A DNA stretch of 64,000 nt from Dipylidium caninum. Its lineage: Eukaryota; Platyhelminthes; Cestoda; Cyclophyllidea; Dipylidiidae. The stretch lies in NCBI GenBank assembly GCA_017562135.1, contig QEYB01000599.1, forward strand, positions 124,001-188,000, in the 5' to 3' direction. Made by a program: the position numbers and the translations under genes. The first letter of the stretch is position 1. Each line of letters begins with the position of its first letter. A model generated the notes under the pieces. The model was given only the letters and a program-made list of their open reading frames with translations. It was not told the DNA's origin and searched no databases. Below are positions 38,001-48,900 of the stretch, one piece after another.

Positions 38001-41000
38001 CTGCGACGAGACTCGCCACCTCGGTCCCGTCGTCCGCGAGCGCATCCCCTCGCGAGGATGGTCGCTTCCGCCCCTGTGCCCTCGGACATACTCGAATGTG
38101 GCCACAATGGGCTGCCTCCCTCTTAGTTAACTGCCGCCTGCTCCTCCTGCACCCACGTCCTCTTGCCTCGCCTCGCCTCGCCTCCGCCTCGCCTCCGCTC
38201 TCCTTCTCGTCGCCAAGAGGATAATAATACTTAAAATGATAAAACTAATAGAGGGCAATGACAGGAAATTTTTTTGACAAAATTATTTTCCCCTTCCAAC
38301 CACTTTATGGGTGTGTTTGGCGACGACGGAAAAATAAAACCAGAATATATATTCTGTCACCCGCGAGGCAGTAAAATACGGACTCCTTCAACCCTCAAGT
38401 TGGTCCTCGTGCATGCAATCCTGACTGGCTGGGGAGCTATTTTTGTGAAAGCCTTTCTTCACGAAGACCAGAGACTCCACCCCTCCCGGTTCAGAAGAAG
38501 AACGAGCGGGGTGGTGGGAGGGGGAGGCGGGAGAGCGGGGCGGGGATGAGGAGCTGGGCACGGGGACGACGTGGAGAGAGAAGAACAATTTCGCAAAAGG
38601 TTGCATGAGTCACAGGGGTGTGCCACTTTAGCCTTTCCCCTGTCCCTCGCCGATTGCCCCGTTTCGCCTCCATCCCATTTCACAATTCGTGGCCCCGTCA
38701 CTCATCCACCGTTTCCCCCCGCCCGGCTTCCCCCTGATGGCCTGCCTCCCGCGCATTCACCGCCGACGTTTCGCCCACCTGCGAGGCGTTTTTCACCTCC
38801 GCCTGCCCCACCACCGGCGGCGCTAAGACAATCCTGCAGAGGCATGGGCAATTTCTCTGATCCCTGGCACCTACGTAAATTGGAATTGATAGGCGGTTAA
38901 TTATGTGTTCCGCTCACCCCTACGGGGGCAATTCGTTGGTGGGTCTTCACGAGGCACCCTCGAGCAGGATGCGATTTTGTGCCAGAGGAGTTTTGATTTA
39001 TGGTAAAGATCGTTGGGCGACCGCGGCCAGCTGGAAGAAATCGGGTTGTTTCATTGGGAAAATGCTGGGAAGTAGGGGGAAAGACAAGCGGACGAGGCCC
39101 CGGTTGATGGAAGCTCACCATCTGCCGTCGATGTTGCCGAGATCGCAAGAGGTCTTCACTTTTCGGGGCAGAGTCGAGACGGTTGTAAATCTCACGAGGA
39201 ATCCCACGAAAGGAAATCAGCGGAGAATTTAAACCCGCAATAGGAGATACATGCACACGGAACGGCCTTCTCAATTCTTATCGGACTGGAAACCAGTTCC
39301 AAAGTCACTTAAACAGCCTCAGAAGCCATCGTAGAGCCCGAGGAGGAAGGCTACTTCACCCACCTCGAAGGCCGCGATGGCGGAACACAACGCGCCAGGA
39401 CATCGGGGCAGGCCAGTCCGGGTGGTCTGAGCGACGCCTCGTACATTCCGTGGAACAGTTGATGCAGCCGACGCCGCCGTGAGGGGCAGACGGGCGATGC
39501 CGCCACTTTAGCGGGCGACATTCGTGACCTCCGATTAATGTTGGCAGAGGTCGCGCATGAATCATGCTCAGGTCAAGTGTTTTGATAATTTACTAGCCTC
39601 CGGGGGCAGGGGGTGGGGCGGATGTGTGTGCTGACGGGCAGAAGGCGGTGACGTGGGCGAGGCGACACGGAGGCGGAGAAGGCGGGGCGCAGCAATGACT
39701 CCAGAAAGCGGGGCGAGGGTAAAATCTCGATTTGCCTGACAGAGGGCGGAGGAGGAGGAGGAAGAGGGGGATGACGAGGAGGGCATGGGGGGGAGCAATG
39801 AAGTCGTGAATAATTAATGCTGCCTGTGGGCGTGAGCAGCACGTCTCCGCCCAGGAGACGGGAGAGTTAGGACGGAAGCCACTAACCGGAGTCATGGTTA
39901 TAAGCCCTAATGACGAGGGGCCTCGGGGAAAGGAGGCTTCTGGTCCAACTGGGGGCGCTGATCCGCCGAGACACCCAATCACGCCCGCGATTGGGGCGGA
40001 GGCCCGAGGCGGGATTGAGGGCGGGAGCGGAGGAGGCAGTGGCGGCGGCGGCTACGTGACTCACTTCCCTCCTGTTCCGAAGGCCATTCTACCCTTCTTC
40101 TGCTTGTGTGTGTCCGCTGCGCGTCCGTTCCTGCTCCCCGAGTGACTCACAAGCGTGGACACGGCGAAGGCGGAGAACAGGGCGGGGAACTGACAGCTGT
40201 TCCACGCCCCGAGGCCTATCAATCGCCCTTTCGCAGGAGGAATAGCGAGGCCTCCCCCCTCCCCGCCCTGCGCCCCACGGCCTACGCCGACGCCGACACG
40301 ACGCCGCTACGCCAAACGCCAGGCCGAAATGACATTCCGTGATTGCTGCTCAGCTGGCAGTTGACTCACGTCGGTGTGGGTGTGGGCGCCCAAAATTAGG
40401 CCGATGCTCCCTCGAATTGGTCGCAGCCGTGTGCTGGAGAGGCTACCACGGGTGGCGATGGTGGCTAGTGAGATTCAAGCGCAAATGATAAACTGTTGTT
40501 TAGACATGAAACACACTCGCACGGGCGCCTGGATCGTCGCGAGGGTGCGAGCGAATGTAAACGATTACTGCCAGACTCCGGCGACGCCGTCCACGTTCAG
40601 CCGCTGTGGCCAGTCAAAGCGGAAATGGGGCAATTGGAGGAACTCACCTCACTGACGTACACCTCGGTGACATTCTGTTGGACGTCGCTAGGGCGATAGC
40701 ACAGGGTGAGGCCGAACTTGTCAGAGGCGTAGCGTTTCTTCAAGATCACCTCCTGTAAGTGGAGAAGGCGGATTTTCAGTACCAGTGAGATGCACCTACT
40801 CTTGTGACCTGAACACGATGTGAGGAGGCAAGCGATGCATCTACTGGCGCGGGAAGGCAGAGCGGAGGAGGGTCCCCTTCACCGGGCCAGCGGTGGCCGT
40901 CCGCACCTCGAGTTGTTGGGCGGACAATGCTACAAATTGCTAGAGTCGCCCACCGTCCTAATCAGAATGGCCTTTACGCCAACGGAACAGGCATGCCGCG

Positions 41001-43624
41001 CGGGTGTCAAAAAACGTGTGGGTATTTTTTTGCCCGCCAACCAGCGCCTGTGTGACCTTTCTGATTCTGCCTGCTCACGCGGCTCTGCCTGCTGGCGGAT
41101 ATTTTGACAGGCGTGGTTAGTTTAACGCCTTGTGGCAAAGTGCGGCACCTCAGGTTCACCCCGCCCTACTGCGGCCTGAGCTCACTTGAGGCAGTAAAGG
41201 CCAGTCAGACAACGTACAAAGCACTTCTCGGGGCTGCCGGGCGCGTACTCCGTCGGGATTAGATGGGCGGAGGCGGAAGACGAGGTTGTGGGGTTCTCGG
41301 GGGAAGTTCGCGTAGACGGAGTCGGTCGGTGGCGCGAAGGCGTGGGGCTGGCAGAAGGGTGGCAGCCCGCCGTTGATGCTACAGGGGTAGCGTTTGAGGA
41401 TGTAGTCCAGGCAGCCCGCCTCGTTTACATCGAAGACGACGTCGTCGATGGTCTCGGGGTTGCCTTCCTCCTCCACATCGTCGTCGTCGTCCTCGTCGGC
41501 TCCATCCTCCTCCTCCTCCTCTTCCAGACCGTCTTCTCCTCCAACACCCGAGATCCCCTGAAGGTACTCGGCTGGGTGCTTCCCGGGTCTGTGCGGAGAC
41601 AGGGTGGAATGATTAATGGTGCCCACGCGCGGAGCAACTACGACATCTTGATTAGCACGCGGCGGCGTGGCCGCACACAAACAGGGGAGGGGGAGCCGAG
41701 GGGGAGGGGGGGGACGCAACGGGACGGGACGGGACTGGAGGGGAGGGAAGGGGAGGGAGGGAACGGTGGAGGGCCGGTGACCTTTCCTCGCTCGGCGACC
41801 ATCACACGCCTCGAACGGCTGGGGTGTCAGCTGAAAAGGTTATCCTCGGGAGGAGACAGGCCCATTTGCCCCGAGGTGCCACGCAACGCCACGCAATCCG
41901 CTGCCAGGCAGCACAACGCAGCATCGCATGGCAAAGTTGTGCAAGAAAACGGAGGGGAAGGCAATTGCTCCCCTGCCTGGCTGACATTACATGCTTTTGC
42001 TCCTGCTGGATATGCGATTCTCTCGGCACACACCCGCGCGCGTTGTCTGCCTATCTGTCTTAGCGAAAGCAACGCCTTCGTGGCTGCCCAGGATGGCAGT
42101 GTTTTATCCAGTTTAACAGCGCTTCATGCTACGGCGTAAAAACGGCATTCCGACAGAATCGTGAATTAAAGTGAGCGCCTCCGGTGAATTTGGCCCGCGG
42201 AGGGCCTTGCACATCGACTGTCCGCCACTCCACCATCCACCCCGGCCGAGCCGTCGCCCGGACAGGGCGAGCGGGAGCAAGTCACGAGGTCTTATGGCAG
42301 CACGCTGGACGGGATTGTGACAAGGACACAAAATCCGCGCCCTACACCCGTCACGACCTGCCACGTACATCACGGAGACATGGGGAAACGAAGACTGCGC
42401 GACGAGTTTGAGGTAGCGCAAGGGCTCCGATGCCGCGTGACACCGAGACAGAGCGAAGCATCGGTGGCGAACTCACTGCGAGTGAAAGGATATGGCGCGA
42501 GCCTGACCGACTCGTTTTACTGGTCTGTTGCTTCCGAGGATCTCTTGAAGGTCTCGCCCACGGTCTGGTGTTTAAGCCTCGCTTGCAAGCGGGCCTCGTG
42601 AGTCTGAGGCGGGACCTTCGGAAGTTTTTTTTGTCATGAAAAGACTTGCACTCTCGGTGACTAGAGGAGGAATTAAAAACTGCCTTTTTTCAACAGCTCC
42701 GGATCCGTCCCCTTCTGCGCTCTTCGAGGGGAGGATTTTCTGCTCCTGCCTATGCCCCCATCCAAGGCGGCGGAGTTTCGCCACGGTCCACGCTGCCACA
42801 CCGTGTTAGGGGGGAATTTTCGTCGGCAACTGAGAAGGCCTGGGGACTTGAGGATTCTACCCCCAGTTCTAAGGCAAATCGGACTGGGGCCGTGGTTTCA
42901 CCCCCTTTCAAGCACCGTTGGTCTCCCCTCCACCCCCCCGCACCGGCAATGGACCGAATGAGTCCGAGAGAGAAGGTCCGCAATCTCTTCCACTATAAGT
43001 CGTCAAGTTTGCACCTCGAGTAGTGAGTGCGATGGACGGCCCAGGCTTTAGCACACTTCGGTCGGTCCCTGGTGCCTCGGCCACTTCGCTCTCAGGCTCC
43101 AGGAGGAGTTACCGATTAAGAAACGGTGATTTTTGAAGCAGTGAGGGCATGCAATCGTCTCCACTGTCAGTTCGGTGACTAAAGAGCGCTAGTTGAAGCC
43201 ACATACATGCAGTAGGCGACAGGCTCTCCCAGGAGCGCCATTCGGGCCTCCTGTTGGGCGAAGGAAGCCGCCGCGATGGCTAACGAGGCGGCCATCTCGC
43301 CAGCGCTGAGGACAGTCTGGACAGCCACGGAACGCCTGGCGCCGTTATCACAGCCAACGCCTCCTCCGCTGGTGGCGCAGGTCGGGTGGAGAGGACGCTG
43401 CTCATCTCGCTGTTGGAGTCGCCACCGCCGCCGTGGGGCCCACCGCCACTGCAGAGGCCCCCGCCCCCGCCCACCCGCGGCGTGGGGAAGGCCGCGGACG
43501 AGGCGGCGGCGCTGCAAGGCTGCGAACGTCGCATGACCTCCACCACGATGACGGGGTCGGGCGCGCGCCGAAAGACCTCCATAGCCTCCTCGTGGCTGCA
43601 ATTTTGGACATCTTCGCCGTTCAC
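22730..43624 (-). CDS. PDZRN3/4: PDZRN3/PDZRN4-type PDZ-RING E3 ubiquitin ligase, 5' part missing (10 exons)
   Basis: Ten exons give a closed frame of 1024 codons including the stop. PDZRN proteins are membrane-associated RING-type E3 ligases with a RING, a TRAF-like zinc region, two PDZ domains and a conserved C-terminal block, acting at junctions and synapses. Visible here, in order: the C-terminal half of PDZ1 starting at VNGED, a VAVQT motif equivalent to the vertebrate TGTQTDI block, a complete PDZ2 (residues about 253-330), the LLDNELIHLSQLMQSL helix equivalent to KELELLNEELRSIE, a SSIWSIAETDKEV block, the MEWVVKKRTDGTRYITRRP block, the EERAGGTTDDDAV block, and the terminal TTV PDZ-binding tail. 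These match vertebrate PDZRN3 in order and spacing of blocks. The RING, TRAF and first half of PDZ1 were not located. PDZRN3 against PDZRN4 cannot be decided. Introns range from a probable 65 nt to about 3.7 kb. Confidence 0.92.
24656..24702. repeat. Perfect 11-bp inverted repeat
   Basis: ATGTCAAACGT at 24656-24666 is mirrored exactly by ACGTTTGACAT at 24692-24702, with a 25-base spacer. It lies in the last PDZRN intron. Function unknown; it could be a hairpin or the trace of a short inverted-repeat element. Confidence 0.85.
26389..26675 (-). CDS. PDZRN3/4: PDZRN exon i: MEWVVKKRTDGTRYITRRP block
   Basis: The acceptor is GTACTTTCAG; the exon ends two bases into an Arg codon at GTAAGT. The last twenty residues are nearly identical in pattern to [22 protein letters not shown], the most diagnostic block of the PDZRN/LNX3-4 C-terminus. 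The upstream part is Gly/Thr/Asn-rich with a YETPYAAVD segment. Confidence 0.95.
26795..26838. repeat. Perfect 22-bp tandem duplication
   Basis: Two identical, directly adjacent copies of a 22-base unit (26795-26816 and 26817-26838) lie in the intron about 120 bases upstream, in gene orientation, of PDZRN exon i. Identity of the copies suggests recent slippage or recent duplication. Confidence 0.95.
27564..28042 (-). CDS. PDZRN3/4: PDZRN exon h: Ser/Ala and polyproline linker
   Basis: It follows a CTCTGCCTGCAG acceptor and ends on a full Gln codon before GTGAGT. It encodes a Ser/Ala-rich stretch, an aromatic and His-rich segment (FLHHAFLHHQPYEFYDRYF) comparable to the His/Tyr-rich stretch of PDZRN3, then a run of about ten Pro and a RYSSPQRPQTW end. 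Splice phases are consistent on both sides. Confidence 0.82.
29860..30195 (-). CDS. PDZRN3/4: PDZRN exon g: SSIWSIAETDKEV block
   Basis: It encodes a SSIWSIAETDKEVASVQPLA segment comparable to the SSSAYNTGESCRSTPLTLE block of PDZRN3 and ends one base into a codon at a GTAAGG donor, in phase with the next exon. Two acceptors in the same phase are possible: TTTCAG at the position used, or ATGCAG 30 bases downstream. Confidence 0.75.
31595..31648 (+). repeat. GGAC/GGGC tetranucleotide array
   Basis: Consecutive GGAC units pass into consecutive GGGC units and then degenerate. The plus strand is G-rich enough to form a G-quadruplex. It sits in a PDZRN intron. Confidence 0.9.
33158..33692 (-). CDS. 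PDZRN3/4: PDZRN exon f: conserved helical segment
   Basis: After a CTTTCGTCCGACAG acceptor it encodes EVDEHKALLLNGWPLF, continuing the VDECERFRELLELK block, then an Ala-rich spacer and the LLDNELIHLSQLMQSLAMHCHKL helix. The 3' end is uncertain: a GTTGGT donor at this position gives the phase needed by the next exon, but it is a weak site and the tail is low-complexity. Confidence 0.8.
37380..37643 (-). CDS. PDZRN3/4: PDZRN exon e: rest of PDZ2 and following linker
   Basis: The exon begins IEQGSVAHRSGQIMQGDRL, the classical PDZ core GDR segment, continues through EITSREHVMELF, and ends at DIGISNAAYAHLP, equivalent to the DADYLGIP motif of PDZRN3. Both junctions are phase 0; the donor is GTAAGT. 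Confidence 0.95.
38158..38205 (+). repeat. CGCCT pentamer array
   Basis: Direct CGCCT / CCGCCT units, C-rich on the plus strand, lie in the intron upstream of PDZRN exon e. This is a local expansion of the same word that is scattered over the GC-rich zone. Confidence 0.8.
40648..40752 (-). CDS. PDZRN3/4: PDZRN exon d: first part of PDZ2
   Basis: This 35-codon exon encodes EVILKKRYASDKFGLTLCYR and ends in VYVSE, matching [20 protein letters not shown] ... IYISE of PDZRN3. GLTL takes the position of the PDZ carboxylate-binding loop. Both junctions are phase 0 with consensus splice sites. Confidence 0.95.
41186..41588 (-). CDS. PDZRN3/4: PDZRN exon c: inter-PDZ linker with acidic run
   Basis: The exon follows a TCTCCGCACAG acceptor and encodes IPGKHPAEYLQGI, equivalent to LPEEHPSAHEYYD in the vertebrate linker, then a long Glu/Asp tract and a segment (DVVFDVNEAGCLDYILKRYP) for which I recognise no counterpart. 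It ends on a full Gln codon before GTGAGC. Confidence 0.85.
41683..41761 (+). repeat. G-tract cluster, potential G-quadruplex
   Basis: About eighty bases with more than ten runs of three to eight G, including GGGAC and GGGAGG units, sit about 95 bases upstream (in gene orientation) of PDZRN exon c. On the transcribed minus-sense RNA it appears as a C-rich tract close to the splice acceptor. Confidence 0.85.
43207..43409 (-). CDS. PDZRN3/4: PDZRN exon b: VAVQT block
   Basis: Read in the frame that leads into the next exon, this segment encodes RSVAVQTVLSAGEMAASLA, placed like the TGTQTDITFEHIMAL block of PDZRN3. It ends two bases into a codon at a GTATGT donor that matches the phase of the next acceptor. 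The start used here, after CCAACAG, gives a 65-nt intron; an acceptor nine bases further, after GAGCAG, also keeps the frame. Confidence 0.65.
43475..43624 (-). CDS. PDZRN3/4: PDZRN exon a: second half of PDZ1
   Basis: The acceptor is a pyrimidine-rich CCGCAG directly before the codons for VNGED. The exon encodes the last helix and strand of PDZ1 (HEEAMEVFRRAPDPVIVVEV, then MRRS), matching HEQAVEAF...PIVVQVLRR of PDZRN3. The chosen 3' end is a GTGGGC donor after PTPR, required because the downstream conserved sequence is in another frame; this boundary is a model. Confidence 0.8.
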
Positions 43625-46263
43625 CTGCGGAAAAGTCGAAAAAGAGGTGATGAATGTGGTGCACTGTGGGCAGGCGGGCGCGGTGCAGCGTAATCCAGCA
43701 CCACCTCGCACATCTTTGCGCCCGTTGATGGCAAGCGGCGTTCTGTTGATTACCTAACTTCATGTGAACACAGACCCCTCGAGGAGAAATTCCGTCCCTC
43801 GAGTAGGAAATGGGCATTTCTGCACCGATCTGCCATACACAGGCAGCTCACACCTCGCGTACAGGGTGGATTGACGATTCTTGGCGTACGCGTGAGCAGA
43901 GACACACATCTACGGTCTGGGGGTTCCCAGACCCCTTGTCAGGAGCGGGAGGGTGTGCCTGTCTGTGGCCGCAGAAATGACAAACTCCTCGGTCGGGCGA
44001 AGTGGACCAACTCTGCCGAGGCTCTGGCAGTGCGTGCGCGGAGGGTCTGCTGTGGCCGTCCCGCCCTCCCTCCCGGTCCACACACAAATCCCATCTCCCT
44101 TTCGGAGGAGGGGAATTGGAGTACTGAGTCAGGCGGGGCGAGAGACAGAGGCGGAGGTGGAGGCGGGGTGGAGGAGAGCATAAATATCCATTTGCCGTTT
44201 GTTTCAATAATTCATTCGAGAAAACTCAATTAAAAGTCAGCAGAAAGTTAATGAAAATCTCCGCGAAATCAGCGTGTTCCTCGCCCTCTCCCCCCGGGCT
44301 CTGTGCTGACCGAAAATCCGGGGAAGGAATGCGATGCCCCGAGATTTTATGCCTTCACCCACCGCCGCGAGTCCCCGACCAGCCGACGTCCTCCAGGCGG
44401 ACGCCTCAAGAAGCCGACCGAGGACGAGGTCGTCCCCACGCAATTGTGGAGTATGCTGAAGTAAATCGAGCGATGGTGCCGTTGGGACGTTCCGACAGTC
44501 GCCAGAGGTGATCGGATGTTCGGAGAAATCCGATCGCCGCGGTTTGGCGCCGTCAGCAGCTCTGCACTCGAGTCGCCGAGATGAATTGCGCTCAGTTTGG
44601 CGACTTCGCTCGTCAATCTTGCGTCTGCAGGGAGACCCTGGCGTGTTCTCCCACATTCTGCGGAGGGTGGGGACGGTCCGGCCCGTCCATGAGGCGCTGG
44701 CGGGGCGGCGGGGGAGCTTTTTATCCCATGCTCGGTGTAGATGTCAGACATCAGCGCAGCCGAGACCGGCATAGGCGATCAGTTACTTGACCTGTCACCG
44801 TCTACACCCTTGTCGGAGTGATTAATTTTGTTTGGTGAGTTGCCATCTCGTCGTGGCGGTGGAACGAGGCAACACACGCCGGCCAGGCTGAACGCAAATA
44901 CAAGTGACTCACGTCTCCGCCCGCCCGTCCGTCCATTCGTCCCTCCGTCGGTCCGCTCAGTCCTCCACTTCTGCATTACCATCTACACCCGCCTCGCCCC
45001 GCCCCGCCCCACACACACGCACACAGGTCCACACACACACACACAAAACACGAGCACATTTGGTCGCGAGGCAACGCGCCTTCGTTTGCCTCGCGACCGA
45101 CGTTCACCCGGTGATTGCGTCGAATGAAAATGCCATCACTCGCACTATCCAAACTAGTGGGTGCATTTTCCACCACGTGGCAACACACACGTGGTGGAGC
45201 ACAGGGGAGGGCAGACAGCGGTTGGAAGTGGGAAAAAGAGCGGGATGAGGGGACGCAGGGGAGGCAGGTGACCTTTGCGAGGACTGCGGGTTCCACACGC
45301 GTTTTTGCCAGACGGAGAGGCCAAACGGTGGATTGATTGACAGGCAAAAACGGGGGGCACACAGGCGAGAGGGCGAGATGAATCGGGCGGAATATGCCGT
45401 GCTGCTGACGACGAACCAGTCCGTCAGGCGGGGCGCTGCAAGCGGGAGCCCCTGCCTCCCCCCCCCCCGAGAGCCAACCAAGACCCTCCCGAATGGAAGA
45501 CCTCAATGTTGGCAAAAGCATTACGTCGTCTGCTACGTCGAGGCCGAGCCAGGGATCGGAATTGCCTCCTGAGTCGCTTTCACCAACAGCCCTCGAACCC
45601 CCGTGGACCTACGGTCTGCCTGTACTGACGATTTATGACAGAGCTTGAATTTCACATGGCAGGTGGAAGCTTCTGTGAGGACTAATGGTCTCGGAAGACC
45701 TCCTTTCATGAATAAAACACGTGAGAAAATGAGTCTGAGGCGCCCCGATAACGCCACGGCGGAATACCGTTTTGAGCTTTTGCACCCAGTGGATTTTGCT
45801 GAAAGAGCGACAGAATCCCGTCTGAGAGAAACTTTCAAGTCTCCGAGAGCTGCCGGCAAATATCTCAGTCCCCGCCTCGGCAGAGAGGAATTTGGCGAGC
45901 AACGCGTCCCGAGTTTTTAGCCTCGGGCGCTACGGCAGGCTGGAGAAGATGGAATGATGATGTCGGAAGCGGCCGGCAGACCCCCAAAAAGCATTGGACC
46001 GCATTCATTGACATGGAAGGAATTGCGGAAGGCGTGTTCGTCCACTCCAACTCGCAGTGTTGTGTGGGTCGGTCAGAGACGTGGAGGAAAGCAGGAAAAG
46101 GGATGGTAGGATGAGGCCGTGGGCGCCGTCTCCTCTCCCCTTCGTGCTCACCACCTGCATCGCCATCCACCACGCGCCGGTCGCATCTTCTACCTTTTAT
46201 TCGGGTTCACGAGGCAGTAAAGATTCGGTTTGTCGGCAAGTGTAAACCCAATGATTTGTGGGG

Positions 46264-46296
<33 letters not shown>

Positions 46297-46530
46297 CACG
46301 CAGTTTGCCCTGCGACACCCGGGCTTTGAAGAGATGCCGATTATGCTCAGACGGGACACTTGTTCGCTAGCGTGGGGGTTGTGAAAACCCACAATTGGCC
46401 ACGACTCTGCCTCCGCCTCCTCTGCGCCGTGCTCGGTGGAGCGGGCGACGGCGAGAGCGCACACATCCTCGCACGCTGACTCACACACACACACACACTT
46501 TTCGTCCGGGTGAAGTGATAAATGAACACA

Positions 46531-46532
<2 letters not shown>

Positions 46533-46569
<37 letters not shown>
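46533..46569. repeat. (CA)n microsatellite
   Basis: Uninterrupted CA dinucleotide tract of about eighteen units. Confidence 0.97.
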
Positions 46570-46571
<2 letters not shown>

Positions 46572-48524
46572 AGAAAGGCATACACAGGCAAGGAAGGAGG
46601 GCGAGAGAAGGCAAGTGAGATGCGAGCAGCGAGTCACCTCTTCTCACAATCCTCGCCTTTCTAGTCACCTCACAGGCGGACTGAGAATGCGCGGAAAAGA
46701 CAGTCGATCAGACGGGTGAAGTGGAGTTTCAACCCGCCTCCACTCCAAGCGACGAGTGATGGACAGAGGAGTCTCGCCCTGATAAATAAACTTGTGTTTG
46801 GTTTTTTGCTATATTTGAAGGCCTCGCACTTAACGGGGGGGGTCTGGAGCCAGAGGCGGAGGAGGCGGTTGATTGATTTCACCCTCCAGCCAAACCGTGA
46901 CATCCGCCACTCGGATTGACAGGTGTCAGTGAAACAAGGCAGGCGGATGGCGAGAAGAGGGCGTGAGATACACCACACGCCTTCGCGGGGCCTGCTTGAG
47001 TGGACCCGTCGACAGGTCTGCGTCCCGCCCTCCTCCGCCTCCTCCACAGACGCGTGGAATCACGCGTTTCCACGGCTCGTGGCCGTCGCCAGAGTCCATA
47101 TTTTTCATTCCACGCGAGTGCATAACAAACAGACTCAAGGCGGACGGAAGGGGGGGGAGGGGTTGCGAGAGCGAGGGGCGACAGTTAGGGTGGGGGGAGG
47201 AGGGTGAGAGAGGCCGAAAAAATAAAATTTTAATCGTCCAGCATGTGCGAGAAAATGCGGAATGCCAGGCGGTCGAAGATCCGCGTGGCCTCGGTGGGAG
47301 CGGAGGGCGAGAGGAGCCTTTCAGGCAGGAATGTACGCTGGTCGCTGAGGCAGGTGTGGCGGCCGAGCTCTTAGCGAAAGCGGATGAGGCAAACAGGTGA
47401 AGAAGAAAGTCAAAATATCCCCACGCGGGACAACCACCTTCAGGTGATTCATCGAAGTGCCCACAAGGGGCAGCTACTTGTTTACAGATGCCTCGACCCG
47501 TCCGCCCTCCCGATTGCCGCGAGATTCAGGCGACCTCCGCCACGCGCTCTGGTTATTTTTGGCCAAGAGGACGTGGGGCGTAGGACACGGGACCGCGTTT
47601 GACACTGGCGGACACAGCCTGCGGACACGCTCGGGTTCGAGTGTGTGTGTCACCGAGTGCGGTCGGACACCAGAGTGACGACAAAATGGAATGCGCCTTG
47701 TTGACGCGTACAGATGCAAATGAGCCTCCTCCAACTGTCGGTCACTCAGCCTCCGCGGCTATTCAGATGAGGCGACGACGAGGCGCGCTGCGCGGCTGCC
47801 TCGCTGAACGGCGCAGCCCCGCGCCGCCACCCAGTCGCAAAAGGGAACATCGCTCCTGAGGCGGTTCGATGCCAAGGCGGACGAGGTGCCGTAGCAACCG
47901 TAACGACGCAGGCTGCAGATGTGTGTGCCCGTGCGGAAAGGACAGCCTACTTTAGCCCAGATGGGTTACATCTCGAGGCTCTCTCGCTCTCTCCCAACTT
48001 CTCTCCTCCCGCTCATCCCGCCTCCCTCGCCGCCCTCGACTCCGCCTCCGCGATGTGCCCCTCCGCCGGCGCACTGCCTCGACGGTCCCATTCTTGTTGA
48101 CATATCCTGACCGAAACGCCCTGGCCGGGGGGATGACGAGGTGGAGGGTGGAGGCTTCGGGTTCTTTTAGCCCAGACCCACTCTGGAGATGTGGGTGTGA
48201 TCTTATGAGGCTTCTGCGTTGACAAAACGTCCACTAGGGGAAGAATTTCCCCCTTCGCGACTCGAGTGTCTACGCCTCGAGCACTTTAGACGGTGGCGGT
48301 GGACGACGCAGTAGAAGAAGGAGGCTGCTAGAGGGGATGGCCAAGGCGCCGGGGTGTGAAAATATTGATGGGGTTGTCAACTTTTATAAAGGGAGGAGGA
48401 GGTGATGTGGCCTACCTTTAGAATGATAAAATCCATGTCTGCACGCATTCACTTTCCGGCAAATATCCGCCTGCAAAGCAGCATCATCCAGGCCGATAGG
48501 AGAAAGGAAAGTCCAGGAGAGCGC

Positions 48525-48557
48525 AACACAACACAACACAGCACAGCACAGCACGAC
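48525..48557 (+). repeat. CAACA / CAGCA pentamer array
   Basis: Consecutive ACACAAC-type units pass into ACAGC units, a simple-sequence stretch without coding support. Confidence 0.85.
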
Positions 48558-48759
48558 ACGATTTACAAGTGGTGATTCCCGCAAATGAATTGCGTCTACT
48601 GCACAATATGAGATGATGCTGCTACTGCTGCTGCTGCTGCTGAGGTGGTGGTGGTGGTGTTGGTGGAGCTGATGATGACGATGACTGTATTGGAAGGGGT
48701 AGGGTGAGAGCGGACGGGTGGATGGGCGGTCAACTGCTTGATTTTCGCGCGAGTGCGCA

Positions 48760-48900
48760 CGTCCCCCGCTCGCCATACACCAGCGTGCGTGCGTGCGCGC
48801 ACCTCCGCGCGCCGCACGGACGAACCAATGGCCTGCGCGCAAGGTGCGGACGTGGGCCCAGCGTCCGTGCGTAAGTGCGTGTGTGTGTGTGCACGCGAAA
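48760..48900. promoter_or_regulatory. CpG-rich patch with CCAAT
   Basis: The patch has repeated GCGCG, GTGCGTGC and CGTCC words and one CCAAT pentamer in the context ACCAATGG. Its composition resembles the CpG-rich patch in FOXO intron 1. It could be a promoter for an upstream PDZRN first exon, but no start codon or exon was identified, so this is weak. Confidence 0.2.

Larger units (their letters stand above)
23040..43206 (-). other. PDZRN introns (large, GC-rich)
   Basis: Introns occupy 23040-26388, 26676-27563, 28043-29859, 30196-33157, 33693-37379, 37644-40647, 40753-41185 and 41589-43206. They are GC-rich with few stops, so many spurious open frames occur on both strands. They contain AGGCGG-type words, a GA-rich purine tract near 25790-25814, CCGC and GGCG tetramer arrays and G-tracts. 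I see no nested gene with supportable splice structure. Confidence 0.7.

Noticed and set aside
44347..44772. Minus-strand open frame considered for the first half of PDZ1
   Set aside because: Lacks the GxxxGGR and IHDRI-type motifs; no phase 0 donor at the expected end.
47629..47665. GGTTCGAG-like sequence considered as a tRNA T-arm
   Set aside because: No complementary stem or cloverleaf can be built around it.
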